From the NCBI RefSeq assembly GCF_051014445.1, contig NC_135136.1:42852001-42916000 (forward strand): DNA of 64,000 bases, read 5' to 3'. Shown piece by piece: positions 45,414 to 58,177 of this stretch; the stretch's first letter is position 1, and each line of letters begins with the position of its first letter. Both the position numbers and the translations under genes were made by a program. Source of the stretch: Colletes latitarsis (Eukaryota; Arthropoda; Insecta; Hymenoptera; Colletidae). The notes beneath the pieces were generated by a model, which saw only the letters and a program-made list of their open reading frames with translations, did no database searches and was not told where the DNA came from.

Positions 45414-48400
45414 TTACGTGTGGCTAGACTGTGTACCCCCCATCCTTTGTTGCATCATGGTCAACAATAGCTCGGAATACTGTTGCATCATGTTGACCAC
45501 CTTACCCTGATCCTGGCCGGCGAGCAGCTCTTGGAACGTGGCAGTCGCCTCGTTCACCACTACGGTCTCGCTAGACGCCGCTGACCCATCGTTGTGGCTT
45601 TGACCACTAGCGACCACTAACCGTAAAGTGCGCATCGTCTCGTTTACGGACGACTGGAGGCCCCGAAGCATCGTGTCCCTGTCGATGCTCGCCCCCTCGT
45701 CCTCCTTGTCTATCGTTAAACGCTTGTACAGCTGCACCACGTTGTCCGCTGTTCGCGTTAAGTCGTCCGCAATTGTATTGCACAGCTGGGTCGACACTAC
45801 GGAAACGAGATGTGTTTTAGGCCCCTGGCCATTAAACTGACACTACGCTAGAGACGCATTGTCGATCACGGTAAGGTTCTTGCGTTAAAATGATCAGAAC
45901 AATCAATTCTGTCGTACCGTAGAACACTTATGTTCTCGACAACGCGACGCAAACGCAAGCAGACGCTACAAGATTTCAACAAATATGTAGCAACCGCTTC
46001 GCTAGATGGAGGAAAGGATGGATGAAATCGTGCAGCGTGCAGGTTTTATTCACTCTAAAATCCGTAATGAGACCATGCTATTGTGATCGAAATCTAGAGA
46101 CTCGGGTAATGTCCTAACGATGAGGGAAACTAATATCTCCAGGTATATGCGATGATTTAAAGTAAATACAGTTTCGCGACTGCTACTTCGTGTGATTTCC
46201 ATTATGGCCGACGCGACACTGCAACACAGTCTCGAACTTCGCACAAAATATGTACATTATTTACAAATTGGTAGAAATTTGTAAACAAATCGATGGTAAA
46301 AGATTGGTTAATATGTTTGTACGTTCGGTGCTGATTGCACCATTACGCGCCCCTTCGAGTGCGACGTGTAGCGTGTTTTATGTACAGCGTTTTACAGACT
46401 AGATCCTAGTCTGTACTAAACTCGTTAACGATTCTGTTCGAATGGTTTTTTCGTTTTGTCATAGCATGATCACTTACAAATTTTTTATTATACTCAAAGA
46501 CATGTTTATATTTTCACAGGACAGCATTCTCAATAGGTGTCTTTAGTTTACCTAAAGTTTTATCCGTGCCTACTGTAAGAGTAAAATTTTCATTAGACAA
46601 CGATACTTGGCGCAAATCGTCGGATAGTAAAGAAACAATTAGCAAGTAATTATTCCTTGCAATCTTGCATGCATACACTTCGAGAAACACGATATAAGGT
46701 GATCATGAATCGTGACAAGCGAAATAAATGAAAACGGAAAGAGAAACGATAAAGATAGTTACACTCGGCACTAGCTACATCGATGGCACGATCAGTATCT
46801 TTGACTGGTAGCTCTTGAGGGCTGGGATCCAACTGATTCCGATTAGACGCCGACATCCTGCTGTTTGTTGTTTGCCCGATCGCGCCGCTTCCGTTACGAC
46901 CGTTCGCGATTATTGTCGTTGAACATGACCTTCTCACCGTTGTACCGGGTAGACTCAAGCTTCAAAGAAAGTAGAAAGATGCACGGTATCGTTTAAAGCG
47001 TACGAACAAAATTATTCCGATCGAAATAATTGAAATTTTGCGATTTACTTTGCGGCAGAATGGTCGATACTGATGCTTCGGGGCCTGGGCGGAAGCGCTG
47101 GCTTTCCACCGTTTCCGTTCGAGGACGTGTCCTCCGAACTTGAGTCTTCTTGGTTACCCACTTGACTTAGATTCACTGGAAAGGGTGTACGAGGAGATGT
47201 TAACCAGAGAGGTCATTTTTGACAATTTGCGTTGAAACAAATATATTACAGCGAATATCTTGGAGCAGAAAAGATTAAAAAGCGCAAGCTTATGTCAATT
47301 TCGTTAAGAATTACCACTCGAGTACGCTCCCTGCATGCCTCTCCTTCTGAGAAACGAAGGCAAATTGCTGTTCGAGGAGGAGTTCGTTTTAATTTGATGA
47401 TTGATCTTATTCTGCGAGCTGATCGTTGGTCTCATTAGTCCACTGATCCTATTGCTCCCGGCCTGGTTGTTCCACCCCCTTCCGTTTCCCGCTCCGACGT
47501 CCGACTCGGAATCGCTCTGCAAGTATCGTCGCCGATGAAATGGAAAATTTGTTCTCGATCGTTTCGCGTAACGATATGATTCGCAAGAAATCGTACCTGA
47601 TTTAAAACGCCGACGCTACTGCTTCTGGTCATATGAGAAGAATGATTCTTCGTCGAAGCGTGCCGCGACTGATTTCCGCTATTCGCGCTTCCTAGTCCGC
47701 TTCTCGTCGATGCGTTCGCGTTCTTATTACCTACTTTTCCTGAAACTATTCACGATCGTTAGCAAACATTCCAACACGCTAAACTTTCCACTACATTCAC
47801 GAATAAATTTGATTTCTACGAAGAGTATGTTCGTTCCATATAACTGATGCGTACAAAATAATAAACATTCGTTGTAATATATAGTAACTATTCGATATCT
47901 TGAACGTCGTAAGAATATCAATGACCGGATATGAACTTCCGTTTTGACGTAGCAAAATCCATCGATCGAAGACATCCATTATATTATTCGTCGTATTAAA
48001 AATGTCATTGATGTATCGAAAGACCCTCAAAATATTGAATTTTTTAATCGATAACGATTACAGATACTACGCTAATCGAGGGTCGTTCCAAAACACATTC
48101 TACGCGATAGATCAGAGGTTTGGTGATTTGATCGATTAGTAAGAGAGCTTATTTCGGCCGTTTACGGTTATCGACAAATGTAAAGGTTTATCAACGATTT
48201 TTGTAGTATTGGAATGACCTTGAGAAACGTGACGCACAATGAAAGGGTACCTTGTATCGGGCCATGCAGTAACCTATTTGGCGGGCTGACGGAAAGATCA
48301 CTCAGCGAGCAGGCACGTCGCATGCCACCCCCCTCTTCTTCGCTGTCAAAAACTTTTGACGAGATTCGCCCCCCACTACTGCCAACTGTCGACAACAACA

Positions 48401-51400
48401 CGCACACACATGCACTAAGCTACTGTTCTTTCGCATTAAGTGGGTTTTTTTTTGTATTTTGTTGTAATCTTAACCGGTTTACTTTCTCATAAACTTACCT
48501 CCCATTCTTTATATTAAACTAGCTAGACCTATCTTCAAAATGAAACTGACAAGGGCAGTGCAAGACCTTCGGGTCATCGATTTAATTGAATCGTTTCGAT
48601 TAAATCGATGACCGAGTAGATCATGCATTTTCTTTGTGAATGGAAATCGAGTACGAATTGTTTATATATTGCAATTCACATTTTATAAAGCTTTTGATAG
48701 CATAAGAACGAAGTGGGCTTTCCTTTTTATTCATGCATATTGCGGAAGCAATATAGGTATGTAGAATAATAGATTAAGATATGGTTTAAAAGCCGCCAGA
48801 TTAGAGCTGTATCCGATAAAAGCGACTACAGATACTCATACGCGAGACATAGCTAGCGATGAGCGTTTTAATTTTCTGTGCAGCAATATTTCAAACAGTA
48901 TAACGATAACAATTAAATTTTAATTTTAAACTTGGAGGTTCCGAATGTCTTGACAACTTTTGGATCGTCGCTAATTGCTGCACATTCATAGAGAATTAAA
49001 TAAAAGTATCAAGTGTTAATGATCGAGGAGTGAAATTTGAAATTATAAATTTAAGGTGGAGTCGATCAAGTTTCAAACGAATCAGTTTCTTGGTCATTCT
49101 GTGCATGTACTCGAGCAATGAGAAAATAAACTTGATCGGTTTCGGCCGAAAATTTCGTCAACAAAATGGAATGCAAAAACGGTCGAGGAAGGAAGCCGGG
49201 ATAGTACTACATCGAGAGGATAAAACATGCTGTGTCGAGCCGCGCGTCATGCTAATAAACATAAAAAATAAAACTACAAAATATTCATAAAGCTATACTA
49301 ATATCTTTATGAATGAAAACGTTGGAAACTGAAAAGTACATGGTTGCTGCCGTCTTGAAATGAAATGATCCAACTTATAACGTTGCGGGCGAACGAATAG
49401 TAATAAATATACAATAGTACCTTATCGATAGCTATACATGGCAATACATTCGCATACAGGAGAAAACATAAACGAAGATATCTGTGTTTTTGTGAACCGA
49501 GCTGCTAGAGAAGTGTCGTACACCTACGTATATACAAAATTTAAACTTTAAGTCACGGGCTTCAACTTGTATTTAAAATACACGCGTTAACATATACCCG
49601 TGTTAAAATTCGTGTATCGAACTGTACACGGATTTTAAAGATCTTCGATCGAGCAACGAAAACTATCGCGTTCGTCTCTTTCTTCGGTTCACAAGTACCT
49701 GCGTAAAGATGCTTAGACGGTAGTATGGCCTGATTAATGGTGGGCAAGGTTTTCGTCCATTTCATGTGACTTTGGCACCGCGAGGCTGGCGGCCACATCC
49801 TCTTTGGCGAGTTCGTGCAGCTCGACGCGGACGTCGACGATCCGCTCTCCATCATCGACCTGTCCATCGTGGACGTGTCAGCAAAATCGCTGTCCTCGCC
49901 GCCGGAATGAAACCTGATGTCGCGTCTTATCGCGAACCTCCCGTCCCTTTCGGCCTCCAGTTTCGCGAAATTTTCGTTCGCCTCTTGGCAGTGGGTCAAC
50001 CGTAGACATTTCTCCTTCATGAAGTACTGTTCGCGTCTAACCAGGTTTTCGAACTCCTTGGAGAGCAACTTGACGGTCCCCTCGATGGCTCGGGTGATTC
50101 TAAGATCCACGTCCAAGTTATCTATGCGTTCGTTTATCGATCGCGAATTGGAAACTGTCGCCGCCTGAGACTCGCGGTTCGCGCAGCCAGCCTCCAACGA
50201 ATCGTAGGTCTCTTGCGTGTCCTTGGTTGGGATCTGATTCTCGAAACAACATACGTGGGAGGCAGCGTTTCTCTGATCCTCGGTGGTGTCGCAGCTCCGA
50301 TGGGCAGCAGGGTCGTCCGGATCGAAACCGTAGCTCTCGATAGTCTTGTCCGATCGACGGTTCTGCAAACTGTAGAATTTGGTTTTAGAGTTCGCGTCGT
50401 CGTTAGGCTGCAACGAGAAGTTGGACGACTGCAGGAGTTGCTCCATCCGCTTCGAGCCGTGTAGAATCTCCGCAGCGTCGGACTTGGTGTCCCCTGGATC
50501 GCTCCTCCCCGGTCTCGGATCCGCGCGCGACTTGTTTGCGTAATCCTCGAGCTCCGGAGACTTTAGACGAAGAGACTGCGACGACGACGAATCCACGTTG
50601 TACTTATTCCACGCGGGACGCGCTCTGTTCCGCATGCTCTGCGTGCGGGCAGAGTTCCGTTTCGGTTTCGGTGGCTTGTGGGCCACGAAATCGTTCAGTA
50701 TCAGCATCGACTGCGGCTCCTTGGACGCTTTGAAACTGTTGCTACGCGATGATATCGCGTCCGCTTTGGCGCCGATTCTCATCTCGACATTCGCGTCGTT
50801 CTGCTCGTTGAAGTTGAATTCGTAGTAGATGCAGGTGGCCGGCTGCACGGCGTCGTCTTGGTAGCTGTTCTCGTTCGTCGCCTTGCTTATTCTCGTGTCT
50901 TGAAGGGACTTGGATCTGAAGACCGCGCGACAAGCGGTCGCGTCGTTCGCGGAATCCTGGGTCTCGTTCGACGGTTCTACCACGTTGTTCGGATTGCCGC
51001 TGTAAGTTTCCGAATTCTGTCTCTTCCGTTTGTAGTGGGAGTCGAACAGCATCTCCAGAGGCGCGGATTTTACCAGGGAATCGGAGTCGTCGGTCAAAAC
51101 GCTCTCGGTGCTTCGGTGATCGATGTTCTCGTTCAGCGGGAACATCTGGTAATCGGACTCGTCCGTCAGGATGCTTTCCTGACTTCGACCTGCCTGCATC
51201 TTCCGACGGGACAAGAAGAAGCTCGCGCTCGAGTGGCGGTCGTTGTCGTAGTGGCTGTAATCCAGAATCTCGGCGCTTCCTTTCGAGAACGATTCCACCG
51301 ACGCGTCCGATAAGATGCTCTCCTGGGAGCCGGTTAGGATCCGTTTAGGGAACGTTTGGTAATTCGTGTATGGTCTGCGACCGTCCTGCTGATCGTCGAC

Positions 51401-54400
51401 GTGTACGTTTATCTGATAGTCGCTGACGCATCGTCGCGGGGGATTCTTGAAGTCGCCTTCCAACGAGTCGTCGCTAAAGTTACCGTTTCCGTCGTCTCCG
51501 TCGTCCATCGCATCGTTGAAGCTCTCTATGTTGCGCTCGTTCATGGCGGGAAGACTCTCGAAGGACTTCGCTATGTTCTCCATCTCTTCCTCGTTGTCGT
51601 TCAATCCGATAAAATAGCTACAGGATCTCCTCTTCTGCGCGAACCTAGCGAATCGACTGACGTTCTTCTTGCACTGTTCCTTCAGAAGCTTTAGCTCCTC
51701 GCACACGGGCGACTCGGGCAACGATTGATTCGGTTTATTCAGCGACAACTTATACTTTTCAGTTTTTTTTAAAGTCAAGGTTAACGGGCGACTAAGAGAC
51801 GTTGGTCTCGCCTTGTCGCTTATGCACGACGTGGTCTGGCTTTTCGACAAGCGGTTCTCGGTCGGAATATCTAGCTTAGGTAGCGCATTCCCCACACCCG
51901 GTGCTTTGTTAACGAGTTGTTGAGGTTTTAATGGGGGCTTTGGATTCGGTATAGGTTTGCAAGGATTAATCGGTTTCGAGTATTGTGTTTGTTGACCGAA
52001 TTTGTTGTTGTTACCTGTGCTCAGCCTGTTCGAACGATGGTGCTTCTCTGGTATGTGGCTGCTCAAATCGGATATGCTCTGGCTGGTTTTCAACGACGAC
52101 TTGTAGCCAACCTATAATGCGAAACAAGCTTCGAATCTAATCGAATAAGTCTTAGATCTCTATCTAACATCGTAATATTTGATGCATCGGAATCATTACG
52201 CTTACGCTTTGCAACTTTCTCCTAGTTTCCTCTATTCTTCGCTGCAATTCCTCGCGTTTCTTTGCGACGTCCGCGTCACCCCTTGCCTGCTTGGTTGCGT
52301 TCACCACTGCCGCGTTACGAACCTTGTTATTGCTTGTGCTATCGGCCCCGCCACTAAGTCTGCAAAACATGTATCGTATCGTCCGATTTTCTAGGCTTCG
52401 CGAGACGTTTGTTTATTTAAAAACGAGCGACAATTTACCTTCCGTGAAACTGGGAACTGATGCTGGTTGTTTTTGGACATCTGTTGGTAGGTTCTTCGGC
52501 CCCGCTAAGAGATTCAAAAGCGTTCTTGAGATATTTCTCACGATGGCTTTGTTTCACTAGCTGATCGAACCCTTCCGAACTGGCCTCCGACAATATGGAC
52601 AAAGGATTCCGTTCGGCGCTGGGCGTCGAAGCTCCACCTTCCGAATCGGAATCGTCCTGGCTTCCGGACGCCGTCAACTCGCTCGTACGACCGCTCTCCC
52701 CGTTTCTGGGCTTTTTCTGCCGCCTCTGAGACCTGTCCGACACCACGTATCAACGGTTTCTTCGCGCACGATTAACCCTGGACTACAAAAGTTTAAAAAA
52801 GAGCACCTAACAACCGTACCTTCGAAGCTCCTCCACGTCCATCGCGTTTACAGTGAATTGATTCGACACCGTGTCTTCCGGCGCGGGATAGTACATTAGC
52901 CTGTGATGAGACTTTTCGGAGCCGGTGGTCCCGTTCTCTCCTTCGGAATAATCCTCGACGTCGCCGTCGTGTTCCGTACTCTCGTGATCCTAGACGACAA
53001 ACGTGCGCTTTAAAACACCGACACGTCCTTTCGTTCTCGTTTCGCTTCTAAATTATTGTTATTTAAGCGTAAGTTTTAAAGTGTTCCGAGGATTAGGGTT
53101 AAATATATAACAGTTGCGACAAATGCAAGCGGCAAACATAAATAATTGGAAATAAGCGATATAATACGTATAGAGACGAAGTGCATCGATCGTTGGCAAA
53201 TTTGATGTATTATTCATGTTTTTTGTTTCACTGTATATTACTGTTTGGCGATGCTTTGCTGCTGGTGTCTGAGGCGTTAATGAGATGTACCTCAAATTTA
53301 AAGCTGCCAAGACTGCTATCATCGGTATGGTGACGGCTCCTCGACAGACGTGTCAATTCCGTGATATTGTTACCTCTAGATAGGGTCACGTTACCACCGA
53401 TCACCTATGCCATCGGTTGAAATAAAGTAGAATCAACGAGGAAAAAAAAAACAAACGCGGTCAAACAATTCGGCGCGAGAAATAAATAATGGCCAAAGAA
53501 ACAAAAATTGTGCGGAAGCTGTCTAGACGAAATAAACGACAAACTCAATGGTTGCCATCTCTTCTTTCGAATTCGTAAGCGCACACAAACACACGTAACA
53601 AGTATCAAGATAAATTATTATTATTATTATTTTGTTACTGGGAATCGATTAGTACCTGTTTCGTATCGTCTGCTAGTTCTCTGTAACTGTCTGGACAAGG
53701 TTGGAACACAGTCTCGTCCCCTTCCTAAAACCAGTTAACGCGAGGTGTTAGTAAATGGTTAATCTGGTTAAAGTTATTCATTTGTCCTGTTCCCCATATG
53801 TGGCAGTGAAGATCTTATAAACCTACCGTCGTTTTAATAGTGATTGTTTCCCTCCGATAATCGCTGCTGCACTTGGTTTCGGTCCCGCTATCGATCGAGC
53901 TGTCTTTGGATCCACCGCCACCGCCGCCGCCATCGGAATCGATCGTACCGCGAGGAGGAGGAAACGGTATGATCTCGTCACTGTCGTAAACGGACTTCAC
54001 GGTTATACCGTCCCCTTGCTGAACCCTTTGCGCCCATCTGCCCTTCGGCAGATCGACGCCGAGAGGTCTGGCGTTTGTCCCAAGAACCGTGGTTTCGTCG
54101 GCGATCGCGGTGTTTATCTGCTTTTTCGCCCAAAGCGGTAACTGACCCACGCTAAACCTGTAATCCACGCTTGCATTTCCGGGCGCAGGATTCGCGTTTG
54201 GATCGAGGAATTCTGGCGGCGGAGATCCGAAGTTTTCATTATCTAATTGTACGTCAATTCCTGTGCCGTTCACTTGTGGTGGCCTCCTGTCGACACGTTT
54301 CAACGTTGAATTACTACACGCTACAACAACTAACGACAGTTATTAGTTACTTTAACGAACATACTTTCCAGCTCGCATAGCTTGTTGAGCAAGACGGGCT

Positions 54401-57400
54401 TGCATAGTGACAACCATGTCGCGTGGAACACGCCAAACAAATATGCAACCATCTCCGCTAGCGGATACGAGGTTGCGGCAGTCGGGGCTGAAACGCAGCC
54501 CCGTCACCAATTCCGAATGACCAAGCATAGTGGCCATGCATTCGCCGCTATAGTAATCGTACACGCACAACGTCTTATCTGTACACGAGGTAGCTACGTA
54601 AATTCCCGATGCATCTAAAATGGATTCAGAATAGAAACCGTAGGATTTTAACTATTTTCTGCAACATCAGGTTCCAAAGCATCAGGTTCGAGCAAATCTT
54701 TCCTTACCTAGGACGACCTTGATGAGGGATCCGTCTTCGCCGACGGAACCTTTGAACGTTTTACTATGTTTGCCAGTGGCGACGTTGTAAACTCTTATGT
54801 TTCTATCTTGGCAGGCTGTTAGGACGTGCTTTTGCCCGGAGTCGACCTCCATATCGTATAAGGTAGTTTTGCCCTGAGCGTTGTGGCCTCTGGCGAACTG
54901 CGGCATTCCTCCCGGTGTCTAAGGCGGGAATAATCGCAAATCGCGTAAGGAACAGTCGCGAATATGCAACGTTGCGTGCACGGCCAAATAGATTCGTCGC
55001 TCGATACGTCAAAAACGATATCCAAAAGAATTTTAATTAACCTTTTCGGCACTACCATCGATCGAGACTCTCGTTTCAGATATCGTTCGTGAAGTATGGA
55101 ATGAGAAATCGATATGTTGCCGGCTGTTAACGGAACCGAAGGGCTCACCGATTGCAGTTGTCTAAAAATAATACTCTTATCGGCACCGCAGGACACCATC
55201 TGTATCTGATTGGCCTGATTGCTCTGATTGAAGAACCTGACCGCGGTAATGGAAGAACTGTGATCGTCGAGGGTCTGCAAGAAATTGTAGCCCTGGTCGA
55301 CGCTGAACACGTGGATCAGTCGATCCCTGGAGGCGCTGGCCAGGAGCCGCGGTGCGTCCGGAGAGTGTCGGGTGAATTTAGAATACTCGAGGCATAGCAC
55401 CTCCGCGTCGTGCGCCTCGATCAAGCACAACTCTTCCAGGGTGGAAAGATCGTGGATCCGAATGTTGCCGGATCGATCACCGGACGCGAGATGCTTGCCA
55501 TCCGGGCTGACCCTGATCGATCTGACTCCGTTTCGTCCGTCGTACGAGGCGTCGCTCTTCTCCGTGGACCCGGCAGCGGCCAGGTCCAAGTCCTTCAGAT
55601 AGGTCAGCTCGGTGTCCACGTACAGAACCTTGAGCAGCTCGTTGCTGTAGATGTTTCGTTTGTAGATCGTGTCCGTCGGTGACACGTCCTTCTCCAGGTT
55701 CCACACGCGGATGGTGTCGTCGCTGGAACAAGTGACGAAGCTTCCACCTGGCATACTGCCGATCGAATCCGTCCCTGTCGGGTACATCTCCACCCCCCAG
55801 ATACACGCCGAGTGATAGAGGAACGAATGCGACTTCCCGACCCGCCTGATGTCCCGGACATCCCACACGTAGATGCTATGGTCGTTGTACACGCAGGTCA
55901 GCTTGTTGTTTCGCTCGTCGAACGCCAGCGCGATCGCGTCCGGGTACCTCGCGTTCGCCGGATGCTGAGACATGTGACTGCAATCGATTCGTGATTAATT
56001 AATACGGAGAACAGCACAGGAACATTTGAAGAAGCATTTGCCTTGCCTACCTAATGGACAATCCCTGAGCAACGTCCACGCCTAGGTAATGCGTCCTCGG
56101 TAACGTGGTGATGAACTGAAGGGTGCTGGGACTAAAGCATCTGACGATCCCTTCCGCGCAACCGATGAAGATGTATTTGTCCCCCACGGCCATACAATTA
56201 GCGCTAGTCGTCTGTAAAGATGATTTTTTTTTAAGGAATTATTATCTAAATATAGTCTCGAGAGGTAAAAGTACTTACGCGAAGCTCCACCCATTTGTCC
56301 AGAAGCCTCCTGTTATTAAATTCGCATAGGAGACCCGTTTTGGTGATCGCGTATGTGGAATCCGCCATTTCCCCACGACCGCAGGCTACATCCACGAAAT
56401 CGTTGTTTCTTTGCTCTCCTAATATGGCAGACCGACCCATCAAAGGCACAGGTTCCTTATACTGTGCAACAAAATTCCCTCTATCACCACCTTCGCATTA
56501 CCGTTACTTGCCATCGTCTCCATTGCTCTCGCCAGGCTATTTTTCAGTTTTATTCCTTATCGGTACACGCCGCTGGTTGCGTTTCGCGATACGAATCGGG
56601 AAGCAAGAATGCGATATGCGTACAATGGCGGCCATTTGCATTTAAGTTTCTACTTGCATCGAAAATTATTAATTCTTCGTGACAAAGTCAATTAGATCGT
56701 GGTTAGAATTCAAAGACTCGACCAAAAGCTTAACGGAGCTATGGAAATTTCGCGGAGCGTATAGTACCGTAGAGCCAGTGAACCGTTAATGCAATATGTT
56801 TCCTGGCGTCGCCATTTTCGCTGGTTATTTTAATCGGTTAATTCCAGTAAACAGACAATCGACAATTACAGAGCTAACTTCGAACGAAAGCGAGTAGATC
56901 GGTCGGCTAGATCGAGAGACAAAGAGAACGAATTAACATCCAATTACCTTGGCACTGCGCGAGTACTCGAGATACCAAAACTTCACGTGCCTGTTGCCCA
57001 CGGTAACAAAGTAATTGCCGTTTTCCGCAAAGCAGACGGCCTTCACTTTGCTCGAGACTTTGTTCGACGCCACCTTAACATTGTTCCTCCAATCCCAGAC
57101 GTTGACGATCATATCGTGTTGAGAGCCCACGGACACCACGTATTTGTTGCTCGGTGAAAATGCCTTGAGAAGAGAAAAGCGTAAAGCATAGACGCGTGGA
57201 GGGTCGTTTCGAAGAAAGATCATCGTACTCGAGGTATCTAGGGAACGCAGAACAAGCGATAAAAGGGATACCGTTGTCCGTTCAGCGAGAACGCGATTTC
57301 GTATTCACGTGGTTCAGCCTGTCGCAGAGACGCCTTGTAACCGAACCGCGCGGACGTGCACGCCCGCGTGACGCGAATAAAGACGATTCTAATTCTTCGT

Positions 57401-58177
57401 TAAAACGCATAGCCTCCGTCAACGAGTTTGCTTTCGTTGCTGGAATAGGGTATCGTTATCGTATGCATTTGTATTTGTATCTCTCTCTAAAATCGCTCGA
57501 AGGCCATAGCATGCTAACCGTCGAGAAGTTTATTTCGACGAGCGGATTAAAAAACTTGGTAATACGATCTCCATTCCCCTATTCGGTGTATATTTTCATG
57601 GCCTCGAAAGCAGCTCCGAACGACGCGTCTTCGTCGCGGAGATAAAAGCCACGGACCTTAATTAACATGCGAGCAATGGCGCGGCCGTCGTAAGCTCGTC
57701 ACGGTCGTGCGAGTGCATTGGGCGCGGCCCTTTTTTTTCATTGCACACATTCAGCACACGCTCGGTTGTTCGTACGTCGGGAATGGGTCTCGAAAAGCTT
57801 TGTGGTGTACTTTGCGGAAAGTAATTTCGCGAGGAAACAACTATGCGGGCCACGCGAATACGAAAGAAAGTAGGGAGGACGCGTACAGTCTTTGATGTAA
57901 AATTCTCGTCGATGGAGTAGATAGCATCCGGTAATCGGCATTTTGATTACTCACCACGCAGTTGATGCCATACTTGTGGCCGGAAAATTCAGCGATCTGC
58001 ACAGCATTGTACGGATCGGAGATGTCCCAGACACGAACGTTCGGCATGTGACCGCATTCGCCGGTCGCTAGCAGTCTACCATCGCCGGCAAGTGCCAGAG
58101 AGGTCACCGTTTTGCGACAGGCGTTCAACACGTGGGCCTGAGTGTTCTTCCGCGGGTTGAACAATACCACGGTGCAG
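45414..58177 (-). CDS. Wdr62: Wdr62/MAPKBP1-like WD40 scaffold protein (N-terminus missing)
   Basis: WD40 scaffold; vertebrate WDR62/MAPKBP1 bind JNK, and WDR62 acts at spindle poles. Exons (minus): 57955-58177, 56948-57163, 56279-56461, 56051-56211, 55149-55977, 54708-54918, 54365-54614, 53827-54313, 53656-53724, 52820-52989, 52439-52732, 52206-52359, 49699-52111, 48251-48385, 47597-47739, 47315-47516, 47049-47175, about 46765-46959, 45414-45796; about 2280 aa seen. Markers: CTVVLFNPRKNTQAHVLNAC, GSQHDMIVNVWDWRNNVKVA, GRSAILGEQRNNDFVDVACG, HYLGVDVAQGLS, CVYNDHSIYVWDVRDI, LASASRDRLIHVF, SCGADKSIIFRQLQS, GHSELVTGLRFSPDCRNLVS, ELRRSQRRQKKPRNGESG, and the coiled C-terminus STQLCNTIADDLTRTADNVV. 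The first seen exon starts in phase 2, so at least one exon is missing upstream. The junction between the last two exons does not phase cleanly. Confidence 0.9.
48572..48613. repeat. 42-nt perfect-stem hairpin in a Wdr62 intron
   Basis: GGTCATCGATTTAAT pairs perfectly with ATTAAATCGATGACC around a 12-base loop that itself partly pairs (GAATCGTTTCG). Intronic; no homology recognised. Confidence 0.6.

Noticed and set aside
49562..49698. C-terminal 46 residues of the 843-codon Wdr62 frame
   Set aside because: They follow a CAG|GTACTT donor and are unlike the family; the downstream exons continue the conserved reading.
53362..53392. Possible small extra exon of Wdr62 reading VIGGNVTLSR
   Set aside because: It ends in phase 1, but the next exon (52989) needs phase 0, which the previous exon (53656) already gives. 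The acceptor also lacks a pyrimidine tract.
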